Below are positions 44,014 to 52,602 of a DNA stretch of 64,000 bases, piece by piece. The position numbers were made by a program, and so were the translations under genes. The notes beneath the pieces were generated by a model that saw only the letters and a list, made by a program, of their open reading frames with translations, was not told where the DNA came from and did no database searches. Origin of the DNA: an uncultured Acetatifactor sp. (GTDB taxonomy: Bacteria > Bacillota > Clostridia > Lachnospirales > Lachnospiraceae); assembly GCA_910578815.1 (NCBI GenBank), contig CAJTSE010000007.1, positions 43,631-107,630 of the forward strand. The letters run 5' to 3'. Position 1 is the first letter of the stretch; each line of letters begins with the position of its first letter.

Positions 44014-44295
44014 TTAATACAGTCTGTTTTCCTCCGCCTCCAACATTGCCTGCTCGTAATGCTCCAAAATAACCCTCTGAATATTTTCCCTGGTGGCCGA
44101 ATTGATGGGATGCGCAATATCCCTGTACTCCCCGTCAGCCGCCTTCTTACTGGGCATGGCAATGAACAGACCCTTATCACCCTCTATAACCTTGATGTCA
44201 TGTACCACAAACTCGTTGTCCAGGGTGATGGATACAATAGCTTTCATATTTCCTTCTTTCGCAACCTTTCTAATGCGAACGTCCGTAATCTGCAT
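44014..44295 (-). CDS. spoVG: SpoVG regulatory protein
   Basis: 93 aa; begins MQITDVRIRKVAKEGNMKAI and contains PSKKAADGEYRDIAHPIN, the hallmark of SpoVG. Binds DNA and RNA and affects septation and sporulation timing. GGGAGGTG precedes ATG 44295. A hairpin GACTGCCGC/GCGGCAGTC at 43941-43970 past the stop may be its terminator, though its T run is weak. Next to glgD, 35 bp away. Confidence 0.96.
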   Translation of the reverse strand: MQITDVRIRKVAKEGNMKAIVSITLDNEFVVHDIKVIEGDKGLFIAMPSKKAADGEYRDIAHPINSATRENIQRVILEHYEQAMLEAEENRLY

Positions 44296-44330
44296 ATGTA
44301 CACCTCCCTTAGCCTGTAAAACACTACATG

Positions 44331-45452
44331 TTACATATTATATCTTTCGTTCTTTTCCACTACGATCCTGATCTTTCCGTTTTCTCCCACAAACCGGGAA
44401 TTGGTCCTGATCGTACCGCGGCTCTCCACAATACAGTTTTCAATATATGTGTTGTCGCCGATATACACATTATTTAATATGACGGAGTTTTTGACCACAC
44501 AGTTATTTCCGATAAAGCTGTTCTTAAAGATAACCGAATTCTCCACCACTCCGTTGATGATACAGCCGCTGGAAATCAAGCTGTTCCGCACATGGGAACC
44601 TACATTATATTTTGCAGGCGGCAGATCATCTACCTTTGAATATATATCAGGATACTGGTTAAAAAAGTAATCTCTGACCTCGGCCTTCAAAAAATCCATG
44701 TTAGTATGGAAATAGTCCTCCACCGAAGCGATATTTCTCCAATAGTCCCTGATCTTATATCCGTAGATTCGCTTCACCCCCCTGTAACGGATCAAGATGT
44801 CCCTGACAAAATCGTACCGATCTTCCTCCGCGCACCTCTCTATCATTTCAATCAGCTGGCGGCGGCGCATTACATATATTCCGCAGGAAATGGTGTTGGT
44901 CTTTGCCTGAAGCGGCTTTTCTTCATATTCCTCCACCCGGTAATCTTCATTCATGCGTATGGTCCCAAAACGTTCCATGTCGGTCCCAGGCTCCATCTCC
45001 CGGCAGACGATAGTTATGTCCGCCTTCTTTTCGATATGGTACTCCAACAGCTTGTTGAAATCCATCTTGTAGACACAATCCCCGGATGCAACCACCACAT
45101 ACGGCTCATGACTGTTTCTTAAAAAGCTCAAATTCTGGTAAATCGCATCTGCGGTTCCTCTATACCAGTTACTGTTATCCGCCGTAACCGTGGGAGTCAG
45201 AACATACAGCCCTCCCTGCTTACGTCCGAAATCCCACCACTTGGAAGAGCTTAAATGCTCATTCAGGCTTCTGGCATTATATTGAGTCAATACAGCCACC
45301 TTCTGTACGTGGGAGTTGGACATATTGCTCAAAGTAAAATCAATACTGCGATAGCTGCCTGCAACAGGCATGGCACAGATGGCACGCTTCTGAGACAGCT
45401 CACGCATTCTGTGGTTATTGCCACCTGCTAAAACAATTCCGATCGCTCTCAC
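44331..45452 (-). CDS. glgD: GlgD, regulatory-type glucose-1-phosphate adenylyltransferase
   Basis: 373-aa paralogue of GlgC that modulates ADP-glucose synthesis. Start of the nucleotidyltransferase fold is MRAIGIVLAGGNNHRM, then SYRSIDFTLSNMSNS and a left-handed beta-helix tail (KNSVILNNVYIGDNTYIENC). The GTG at 45452 has GGAGG 5 nt upstream and fits relatives better than ATG 45464. Follows glgC by 85 bp in one operon. Confidence 0.93.
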   Translation of the reverse strand: MRAIGIVLAGGNNHRMRELSQKRAICAMPVAGSYRSIDFTLSNMSNSHVQKVAVLTQYNARSLNEHLSSSKWWDFGRKQGGLYVLTPTVTADNSNWYRGTADAIYQNLSFLRNSHEPYVVVASGDCVYKMDFNKLLEYHIEKKADITIVCREMEPGTDMERFGTIRMNEDYRVEEYEEKPLQAKTNTISCGIYVMRRRQLIEMIERCAEEDRYDFVRDILIRYRGVKRIYGYKIRDYWRNIASVEDYFHTNMDFLKAEVRDYFFNQYPDIYSKVDDLPPAKYNVGSHVRNSLISSGCIINGVVENSVIFKNSFIGNNCVVKNSVILNNVYIGDNTYIENCIVESRGTIRTNSRFVGENGKIRIVVEKNERYNM

Positions 45453-45537
45453 TGCTTCCTCCATTCCGCCGCGCAAACGGCCTTTTTCTCTGCCGGAAGA
45501 TGATCTTTAAACCGCCCGCCTGGCTTCCCGATCCTCT

Positions 45538-46809
45538 TCACGCCTCGTCTTCCTTAATCAGTGTTTTCCCGCTTGCCATATAATAATTTTCATAATCGGC
45601 GGTTGTTGTCACACCATAAATGACGGAATTCTTTCCCACGGAAACCCCGTCGGGAATCACACTCTTTTCGCCAACAGTTACCAGGCCGCTGTTATAGATA
45701 TGAGGCGCCGTATCGTTCTCCGCCTCATCACCCACACCAAGCTTTACATTATTCCCGATACGCACTTCCTCGGCTACAATGGCTTTATTGATCTGGCACC
45801 CGTCGCCGATCCTGGTCTGATTCATGATGATGGAGTCCCGGACTACCGTTCCTTTTCCAATGGTAACGCCGCAGCCAATCACGGAGCTGTATACCTGCCC
45901 GTAAATATTTGAGCCTTCTCCGATTATGCTCCTCTCCGCAACGCTCTCCGCTGACAAATATTGAGGCGGCAGCGCCTCACTCTTGGTATAAATCTTCCAG
46001 TACTCCTCATACAGATTAAATTCCGGCACAATGTCAATCAACTCCATGTTCGCCTGCCAGTAGGAATGAAGCGTGCCCACATCCTTCCAGTACCCCGTAT
46101 ATTCATAGGCATACAGCGGGCACCCCTGCCCATGACAGTACGGAATGATATGCTTTCCGAAATCCAGCGCCGGCTGCTCCGCTCTTGCCAGCAGCGCCTC
46201 CTTCAAGGTTTTCCAGTTGAAAATATAGATCCCCATACTCGCCAAATTGCTTCTGGGATGCGCCGGCTTTTCCTCAAATTCGGTAATCCGTTTGTTCTCA
46301 TCGGTTATCATGATTCCGAATCGGCTTGCCTCTTCAATGGGTACCGGCATAACGGCGATGGTAACTTCCGCGTTATTCGCCTTGTGAAAATCAAGCATAA
46401 CCTCGTAATCCATCTTATAAATATGATCCCCCGAAAGGATCAGCACGTAGTCCGGATTATAGCTTTCCATATACTCCATGTTCTGGTAAATGGCATTAGC
46501 CGTACCGGTGTACCATTCGCTGTTAGTACTTTTTTCATAGGGCGGCAGCACGGTAACGCCTCCGATATTCCGATCCAGATCCCATGGAATGCCGATTCCG
46601 ATGTGTGTGTTCAGCTTCAACGGCCTGTACTGTGTTAAAACACCGACCGTATCTATCCCCGAATTGATACAGTTTGATAAGGGAAAGTCGATAATACGGT
46701 ACTTCCCGCCGAATGCAACAGCCGGCTTTGCCACCTTGGAGGTCAGCACCCCCAGCCGGCTGCCCTGCCCGCCAGCCAACAGCATGGCAATCATCTCTTT
46801 TTTAATCAT
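45538..46809 (-). CDS. glgC: Glucose-1-phosphate adenylyltransferase
   Basis: Makes ADP-glucose from ATP and glucose-1-phosphate, the committed step of glycogen synthesis. 423 aa; AMLLAGGQGSRLGVLTSKVA, YRIIDFPLSNCINSGID, LILSGDHIYKMDY and FEEKPAHPRSNLASMGIYIF are diagnostic. Own promoter at 46904-46932. Pairs with glgD. Confidence 0.97.
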   Translation of the reverse strand: MIKKEMIAMLLAGGQGSRLGVLTSKVAKPAVAFGGKYRIIDFPLSNCINSGIDTVGVLTQYRPLKLNTHIGIGIPWDLDRNIGGVTVLPPYEKSTNSEWYTGTANAIYQNMEYMESYNPDYVLILSGDHIYKMDYEVMLDFHKANNAEVTIAVMPVPIEEASRFGIMITDENKRITEFEEKPAHPRSNLASMGIYIFNWKTLKEALLARAEQPALDFGKHIIPYCHGQGCPLYAYEYTGYWKDVGTLHSYWQANMELIDIVPEFNLYEEYWKIYTKSEALPPQYLSAESVAERSIIGEGSNIYGQVYSSVIGCGVTIGKGTVVRDSIIMNQTRIGDGCQINKAIVAEEVRIGNNVKLGVGDEAENDTAPHIYNSGLVTVGEKSVIPDGVSVGKNSVIYGVTTTADYENYYMASGKTLIKEDEA

Positions 46810-46903
46810 GTCATCACCCCTGTCTGACCTCCTGCAGACGATACCCCGCAGTATAAGGCCGTATTTTCGCCAACTAGGACTTTTGAACTACTATGTTTTC
46901 TTA

Positions 46904-46932
46904 ATTATAACATACCCGAAATGGAAAGTGAA
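46904..46932 (-). promoter_or_regulatory. SigmaA-type promoter of glgC-glgD
   Basis: TTCACT (46932-46927), 17 bp, TATAAT (46909-46904) on the minus strand; leader of about 95 nt. Divergent from the murC promoter about 75 bp away. Confidence 0.6.
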
Positions 46933-47006
46933 TATTTCCGCCAAAAAATATTCTCTTTATTTGTTTTTTCTGTTAAATTTTCACATATTTTTTAATTAAT
47001 TTCTGT

Positions 47007-47035
47007 TTGTTTTTTGCGCCCATTATGCTTATAAT
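47007..47035 (+). promoter_or_regulatory. SigmaA-type promoter of murC
   Basis: TTGTTT (47007-47012), 17 bp, TATAAT (47030-47035), followed by ATG 47068 with AAGGAAG. Confidence 0.65.
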
Positions 47036-47067
47036 ATAATGTAATAAATAGTAAGGAAGTGTATCCT

Positions 47068-48450
47068 ATGTATGAAATCAACTTTAAGGCCCCCTGCCAC
47101 GTTTATTTCGTAGGTATTGGCGGCATCAGCATGAGCGGACTTGCAGAGCTCCTTTTCCGGGAAGGCTTTACCGTATCCGGTTCCGACAGGAATTCCTCAG
47201 ACCTGACTCGGTCCCTGGAAGCTAAAGGAATCACCGTTCATTATGGCGAAAGCGCCTCTCACATTACTTCAGATATAAGCTGCGCCGTATTAACCAGCGC
47301 CGTTAAGGACAACAACCTGGAATTTCAGGCCATCCGCGAGAAGGGAATTCCCTGGCTTTCCAGAGCTGAGCTCTTAGGACAGCTGATGAAAAACTACAAG
47401 ATTTCCGTGGCTGTCAGCGGGACCCACGGAAAAACCACTACCTCCTCCATGATCAGTGAGATCCTGCTCCATGCCGGAACGGATCCCACCTTGTCCATCG
47501 GTGGTATGTTAAAGTCTATCGGCGGAAATATCCGTATTGGCGGCAGTGAATTTTTTGTTGCGGAGGCCTGTGAGTATACCAACAGCTTTTTAAGTCTTTC
47601 GCCTACAATCGGCGTGATTCTTAATATAGAAGAAGACCATCTGGACTTTTTTAAAGATCTTGGGCACATCCGCAGATCCTTCCGGCAGTTTGCGGAACTG
47701 ATTTCCCCGGAAGGCTGCCTGATTATAAACGCCGATATACCCAATTATGACGAGATCTCAAATGGACTTCCCTGCAAAGTAATTACCTATTCTATGGGAA
47801 ACGTGTCTGCGGATTATTATCCGGAACAGATCTCTTTTGACGAACTGGGGCGGCCTTCCTTTGTGCTGCACGGCCCGGACATCGGTGCAGCGTCCTTTCG
47901 TCTGCAGGTTCCCGGCCTTCACAATGTGAGTAATGCTTTAGCTTCCATTGCCCTGGCAGACTGCCTTTCCATTGAAAGGTCAAAGACGGCAGAAGCCCTT
48001 GCCGCCTTTTCAGGAACGGCAAGACGTTTTGAACACAAGGGTTCAGTAGGCGGAGTCACTATAATAGATGATTATGCACATCATCCTACGGAAATTACCG
48101 CAACCTTGTCCGCAGCAAAAAAATATCCCCACAAGACTTTGTGGTGCGTTTTCCAGCCTCATACCTACTCCAGGACAAAGACCCTTTTAAAGGATTTTGC
48201 CAGGGCTCTTTCTCTGGCGGACAAAGTTGTACTTGCGGATATTTTTGCCGCCAGGGAAACCGACAGCTTAGGGATCAGCTCGGAAAACCTTCGGGATGAA
48301 ATCATAGCTCTGGGGCATGACTGCTACTATTTCCCGTCCTTTGACGAGATTGAAAATTTTCTGCTGGAAAATTGCATAAATGGTGATTTGTTGATAACTA
48401 TGGGCGCCGGTGACGTTCTAAAAATCGGAGAAAGCCTTCTCGGATCTTAG
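47068..48450 (+). CDS. murC: UDP-N-acetylmuramate--L-alanine ligase
   Basis: First Mur ligase: adds L-Ala to UDP-MurNAc. 460 aa. N-terminal GIGGISMSGLAELL, ATP loop SGTHGKTTTSSM, LNIEEDHLDFF and C-terminal DDYAHHPTEITATL, all typical of MurC. ATG 47068 chosen; the in-frame start at 47059 lies in the ribosome site. Followed by a 267-bp gap with DnaA boxes. Confidence 0.97.
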   Translation: MYEINFKAPCHVYFVGIGGISMSGLAELLFREGFTVSGSDRNSSDLTRSLEAKGITVHYGESASHITSDISCAVLTSAVKDNNLEFQAIREKGIPWLSRAELLGQLMKNYKISVAVSGTHGKTTTSSMISEILLHAGTDPTLSIGGMLKSIGGNIRIGGSEFFVAEACEYTNSFLSLSPTIGVILNIEEDHLDFFKDLGHIRRSFRQFAELISPEGCLIINADIPNYDEISNGLPCKVITYSMGNVSADYYPEQISFDELGRPSFVLHGPDIGAASFRLQVPGLHNVSNALASIALADCLSIERSKTAEALAAFSGTARRFEHKGSVGGVTIIDDYAHHPTEITATLSAAKKYPHKTLWCVFQPHTYSRTKTLLKDFARALSLADKVVLADIFAARETDSLGISSENLRDEIIALGHDCYYFPSFDEIENFLLENCINGDLLITMGAGDVLKIGESLLGS

Positions 48451-48596
48451 TTGTCCACAATATCCACAGGCCATTACCCAAAAACAGTGGTCCGGCCTGT
48501 GGATATTGTCATACCTGATTGTGTATAAAATTTTTGTGTTTCACCCCAGTTTTATCCCTTCGGGAAAAGTTATCCACATTTTCCACCAAATCCACA
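48451..48596. promoter_or_regulatory. Cluster of DnaA-box-like sites with a 16-bp inverted repeat
   Basis: Nine-base sites close to TTATNCACA: TTGTCCACA (48451-48459), ATATCCACA (48460-48468), TGTGGATAT (48498-48506, reverse), TGTGTATAA (48520-48528, reverse), TTATCCACA (48570-48578, exact), AAATCCACA (48588-48596). Inverted arms at 48457-48472 and 48494-48509, core ATATCCACAGGCC, could form a stem. Immediately upstream of the dnaD-like and dnaI-like replication genes. May be a DnaA-controlled promoter region or a DnaA-titrating site; dnaA itself is not in the window. Confidence 0.65.
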
Positions 48597-48717
48597 TTTA
48601 ACAGGGATTTTTACAGCCACAAAGGTTTCGGAAATTTGACTATTTCTTTTTCAAAATCCTTGTGCTATACTTGGTCTACTGCTTGATCGCAGGAATCAGA
48701 AAAAGGAAGTGTTATTG

Positions 48718-49806
48718 ATGGCTGGTTTGATGATTTACAAGGATAATGATGTGGCTTCTACTACTGTATCCAATTTTTTTATTGACGAATATATGAAGGA
48801 TGCCAACGATGCACAGCTGAAGGTCTATCTTTATCTGCTTCGCATGATGAATGCACAACTGGCTACCAGTGTGTCCGATATAGCGGACAAGTTTAACCAC
48901 ACCGAAAAGGACGTGGTGCGGGCTTTAAAATATTGGGAAAAAACAGGACTGCTGACCCTTAACTTTGATCAGGACAAGAACCTTGTGGGGATTCATGTTC
49001 ATGACCTGAACGCCGCCGGCTGTACCAAAATCAGCCGGACTCCTGTTTCTTCTACCTTTGTTCCCACGCCTTCCTTACAGCCGGCATCCGAACCCGTTGC
49101 AGATAAAATCCAGGCCGCGGAAAACGCCGCCGCTTTTAACAAGCCGGTCTACTCCGCCGATCAGCTTCGGGAATTTAAAAATCGTCAGAATACCTCCCAG
49201 CTTCTGTTCATTGCCGAATCATACATCGGCAAGCCTCTGACGCCTGCGGAAATGAAGACCATCCTCTATTTTACCGATGTGCTTCATTTTTCCGATGATT
49301 TAATTGATTATCTGCTGCAGTACTGTGTGGAAAGAGGCAAAAAAGATTTTAAATACATAGAAAAAGTCGCCTTAAGCTGGGCAGAGCAGGGGGTAGCTAC
49401 GCCCAAGCAGGCGCAGAAGGTTTCTTCCCGTTACGACAAGAATGTTTATGCCATCATGAATGAACTGGGCAGAAACAGTGCTCCTACTCCTAAGGAAGCC
49501 GAATATATCATGCGCTGGATTCAGGAATACGGATTTACAAACGACATCATTTTTGAAGCCTGTGAGCGCACGGTCATGGCCACCGACAAAAATCGTTTTG
49601 AATATGCCGAGCGAATTCTTCAAAGCTGGCACGAACAGAACGTACACCATAAGTCCGACATCTGCAGGATAGACGAGCTGTATCAGCAGCGCAGGAAAAG
49701 CACTGCTCCTGCTGCTGCCTCCAGACAATATACCAACCGCTTCGGTCAGTTCACCCAGAACACCTATGATTTTGATGCGCTGGAGAAAGAACTGCTGAGC
49801 AATTAA
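48718..49806 (+). CDS. DnaD-domain replication initiation protein
   Basis: 362 aa. N-terminal winged helix (about 10-100: DAQLKVYLYLLRMMN, VSDIADKFNHTEKDVVRALK) and two tandem DnaB_2/DnaD C-terminal modules (about 150-230 and 245-320: YIGKPLTPAEMKTILYF, YIEKVALSWAEQGV; YAERILQSWHEQNV). Such proteins help load the replicative helicase. ATG 48718 follows GGAAG at 8 nt. Adjacent to the DnaI-like ATPase, its usual partner. Confidence 0.88.
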   Translation: MAGLMIYKDNDVASTTVSNFFIDEYMKDANDAQLKVYLYLLRMMNAQLATSVSDIADKFNHTEKDVVRALKYWEKTGLLTLNFDQDKNLVGIHVHDLNAAGCTKISRTPVSSTFVPTPSLQPASEPVADKIQAAENAAAFNKPVYSADQLREFKNRQNTSQLLFIAESYIGKPLTPAEMKTILYFTDVLHFSDDLIDYLLQYCVERGKKDFKYIEKVALSWAEQGVATPKQAQKVSSRYDKNVYAIMNELGRNSAPTPKEAEYIMRWIQEYGFTNDIIFEACERTVMATDKNRFEYAERILQSWHEQNVHHKSDICRIDELYQQRRKSTAPAAASRQYTNRFGQFTQNTYDFDALEKELLSN

Positions 49807-49822
49807 TAAAAGGAGAGATTTC

Positions 49823-50821
49823 GTGGCGCTAACCAACTCCCAGTATCAGTCCATCATCGGCGATTATGACCGGATCAGAGACCATAACCGTTTTATCCTG
49901 GAGACCCGGAAACAACAGGTCTTTCAGGCTGTACCCGAATATCGTGAGCTGGAAGATTCCGTTAGCTCCGAGTCTGTTTCTGCCGCCAAGGCCATGCTTG
50001 AGGGAGAGACAACGGCCCGTGAGCGTCTGCACAGATCTCTTGCCGAAATCAGACAGCGTCAAAAGCATCTTTTGGAAAACGCCGGCTTCCCTGAGGATTA
50101 TCTTGATCCCATTTATAGCTGCCCGCTTTGCAGAGACACCGGTTATATCACCACTGCCGACAGCCGGAAGCAGAAATGCTCCTGCTTTCGAAGGCGTGAA
50201 ATCTCCGTCTTGTATTCTCAGTCCCATATTCAGGATATGGTGGCAATGGAAAATTTTTCCACCCTGTCCACGGAGTATTATCAGGGTCAGGACCTGCAGC
50301 ATTTTGAGTCTGCTGTAAATCTGTGCCATGAATTCGTAAAAAACTTCAGGAAAGACTATCGCAATATCCTTTTTTATGGTACAGTAGGTACTGGCAAAAG
50401 CTTTTTGTCAGGATGTATCGCCAAGGAATTGATGGATGCAGGGTGCTCGGTCATTTATTTTGGTGCTTCGGGTTTTTTTGATCTGCTTGCACGATATTCC
50501 TTTGATTACAAAGAGAAAGCAGCGCTTCAAGAGCTTTGTGAGGACATTTACAGCTGTGATCTGTTGATCATAGACGACCTGGGTACGGAGATCACCAACT
50601 CCTTTGCCGCCTCACAGCTGTTTACCTGTCTGAACGAGCGCTCCCTTCGGAAAAAATCAATGATTATTTCAACCAACCTGAAGCTGGAAGAAATTCGTGA
50701 CCGTTATTCAGACCGCATCTTTTCCCGGCTGACCGGTTCTTTTGCCCTTTGCCGGCTGACCGGTCCGGATATTCGCATTATAAAGAAAAGGGCGCAAAAC
50801 TCATCCACAACAGCAAGCTAA
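49823..50821 (+). CDS. DnaI/DnaC-type helicase loader ATPase
   Basis: 332 aa AAA+ ATPase. N-terminal zinc-binding region (CPLCRDTGY then CSCFRRR), Walker A GTVGTGKSFL, Walker B LLIIDDLGTE, sensor-type IISTNLKLEEIRDRY and arginine finger region SDRIFSRL. Matches DnaC/DnaI loaders of the replicative helicase, and its position after the DnaD-like gene supports that. GTG start at 49823 with AAGGAGAG. Confidence 0.9.
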   Translation: MALTNSQYQSIIGDYDRIRDHNRFILETRKQQVFQAVPEYRELEDSVSSESVSAAKAMLEGETTARERLHRSLAEIRQRQKHLLENAGFPEDYLDPIYSCPLCRDTGYITTADSRKQKCSCFRRREISVLYSQSHIQDMVAMENFSTLSTEYYQGQDLQHFESAVNLCHEFVKNFRKDYRNILFYGTVGTGKSFLSGCIAKELMDAGCSVIYFGASGFFDLLARYSFDYKEKAALQELCEDIYSCDLLIIDDLGTEITNSFAASQLFTCLNERSLRKKSMIISTNLKLEEIRDRYSDRIFSRLTGSFALCRLTGPDIRIIKKRAQNSSTTAS

Positions 50822-50841
50822 GGAAAGGCAGAGGTAAAATC

Positions 50842-52029
50842 ATGGGCAACCGCGAAGAAAAACGAAATCTGGAAACAATCCCTGTGGGTTCTCTGGGAAT
50901 CATTGCGCTGGAAGGATGCCGGCCCCTGGGCGAAAAGGTAGATCAATATCTGGTAAAATGGCGTGCAGAGCGGGAGAGCGAACATAAAGAATCTCTGGCC
51001 TTCGCCGGTTATCAGCGAAATTCTTATCTGCTGGATGCCAAGGTACCCCGCTTCGGTTCGGGCGAGGCAAAGGGGATGATTATGGAATCCGTCCGCGGAG
51101 ATGACATTTACCTTTTGGTAGATGTATGTAACTATTCGCTGACCTATTCTCTGTGCGGCCACAAAAATCATATGTCCCCCGACGATCATTATCAGGATCT
51201 CAAAAGAATTATTGCTGCCGTAGGCGGCAAAGCCCGGCGCATTACGGTAATCATGCCTTTTCTTTACGAAAGCAGACAGCACAAACGGACCGCACGGGAA
51301 TCCTTAGACTGTGCGCTGGCCCTTCAGGAGCTGGTTCAAATGGGTGTTGACAACATTATCACTTTCGATGCTCATGATCCGCGGGTTCAGAATGCAATTC
51401 CTCTCCACGGTTTTGAGACGGTACAGCCTGCATACCAGTTTATCAAGGGCTTACTGCGAAATGTGCCGGATCTGACGCTGGACTCCGATCACATGATGGT
51501 GATCAGTCCCGATGAGGGCGGTATGGGCCGCGCTATCTATATTGCAAACGTGCTGGAGCTGGATATGGGTATGTTTTACAAGCGTCGTGATTACACGCAG
51601 ATAGTAAACGGCCGTAATCCCATTGTGGCGCATGAATTTCTGGGCACCAGCGTAGAAGACAAGGATATGATCATTATTGACGATATGATTTCCTCCGGTG
51701 AAAGTGTTTTGGAGGTAGCCGCCGCCCTGAAAGCAAGAAAGGCTAAACGAATCTTCGTTTTTTCCACCTTTGGTCTGTTTACCGGCGGCTTGGAAAAATT
51801 TGACAGGGCTTTTGCAAACGGCGTCATCGACAAGGTGCTTACCACAAACCTGATTTACCAGACTCCGGAACTGCTGCAGAGAGAATGGTATATCAGCTGT
51901 GACATGAGTAAATACATAGCCTATATCATTGATACCTTAAACCATGATTCTTCCATCAGTGATCTGCTTAACCCCAACGAGCGGATTCAGGCAATCGTGT
52001 CAAAATATAAGTTGGGTGCTTTACAATAG
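50842..52029 (+). CDS. prs: Ribose-phosphate pyrophosphokinase, divergent long form
   Basis: Forms PRPP for nucleotide synthesis. 395 aa, about 80 longer than classical Prs, with an N-terminal extension. Core motifs: FDAHDPRVQNAIPLHGFE in place of the usual DLHAxQ region, ISPDEGGMGRA, FYKRRDYTQ catalytic loop, and PRPP loop IIIDDMISSGES where classical enzymes have DDMIDTAGT. Activity is likely but the divergence means a specialised or regulatory role is possible. ATG 50842 with AGAGGT; the longer frame from 50749 overlaps dnaI. Confidence 0.82.
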   Translation: MGNREEKRNLETIPVGSLGIIALEGCRPLGEKVDQYLVKWRAERESEHKESLAFAGYQRNSYLLDAKVPRFGSGEAKGMIMESVRGDDIYLLVDVCNYSLTYSLCGHKNHMSPDDHYQDLKRIIAAVGGKARRITVIMPFLYESRQHKRTARESLDCALALQELVQMGVDNIITFDAHDPRVQNAIPLHGFETVQPAYQFIKGLLRNVPDLTLDSDHMMVISPDEGGMGRAIYIANVLELDMGMFYKRRDYTQIVNGRNPIVAHEFLGTSVEDKDMIIIDDMISSGESVLEVAAALKARKAKRIFVFSTFGLFTGGLEKFDRAFANGVIDKVLTTNLIYQTPELLQREWYISCDMSKYIAYIIDTLNHDSSISDLLNPNERIQAIVSKYKLGALQ

Positions 52030-52034
52030 TAATA

Positions 52035-52078
52035 CCGTGAGTTCGAGACCTTCCTCACGTAAATCAAAACTAAAGGAG
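52035..52078 (+). promoter_or_regulatory. preQ1-I riboswitch upstream of queT
   Basis: Stem CGTGAG (52036-52041) with CTCACG (52054-52059), loop TTCGAGACCTTC, then an A-rich tail AAATCAAAACTAAAGGAG that carries the ribosome site. This is the compact preQ1-I layout, where the tail folds into the loop. Binding of preQ1 should hide GGAG and stop translation of the transporter. Confidence 0.82.
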
Positions 52079-52086
52079 AATAAAAA

Positions 52087-52602
52087 ATGAAAAACAAAAA
52101 AGTTCTGTTTCTCGTCCAAGCAGCAATCATTGCTGCCATCTATGTGGTTCTGACCTATTTTATCAGCGCCTTTAACCTAGCCTCAGGCGCCATTCAGGTC
52201 CGCATTTCGGAAGCCCTCTGTATACTGCCCTTCTTCACACCGGCGGCGGTTCCGGGTTTATTCCTAGGCTGCCTGCTCAGTAATCTTATCACCGGCTGTG
52301 TCATCTGGGATGTGGTTTTCGGCAGCCTCGCCACTCTTCTTGGTGCTCTGGGAACCTGGCTGTTGACTGGCAGTGCAGGCAGAAACAAGCCCGCCCGCAA
52401 GAAAATAAAATGGCTGGCTCCCCTGCCTCCCATTCTGGCAAATACGTTAATCGTTCCTTTTGTACTTTGCTATGCCTATCGGTTTCCCGGATCCGTTCCG
52501 TATTTCATGCTGACCGTAGGTATCGGAGAGATCATTTCCTGCGGAATCCTAGGCCTTATTCTGCTGAATGTGTTAAGCAGGTATCAAAAATATATTTTTT
52601 AA
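52087..52602 (+). CDS. queT: Queuosine precursor transporter QueT
   Basis: 171-residue integral membrane protein with about five hydrophobic segments; the pattern IRISEALCILPFFTPAAVPGL is typical of QueT, the substrate-binding (S) component of an ECF transporter that takes up a queuosine precursor. Start ATG 52087 with GGAGAA. Controlled by the preQ1-I element directly upstream. ECF energising genes are not in this window. Its stop TAA overlaps the stop of the convergent minus-strand gene. Confidence 0.9.
   Translation: MKNKKVLFLVQAAIIAAIYVVLTYFISAFNLASGAIQVRISEALCILPFFTPAAVPGLFLGCLLSNLITGCVIWDVVFGSLATLLGALGTWLLTGSAGRNKPARKKIKWLAPLPPILANTLIVPFVLCYAYRFPGSVPYFMLTVGIGEIISCGILGLILLNVLSRYQKYIF

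Noticed and set aside
44331..46809. Duplicated glgC with one copy decayed
   Set aside because: GlgD is a known regulatory paralogue with an intact frame and conserved tail.
48457..48509. Terminator for murC
   Set aside because: The 16-bp inverted repeat has a 21-nt loop and no T run; the DnaA-box reading explains it better.
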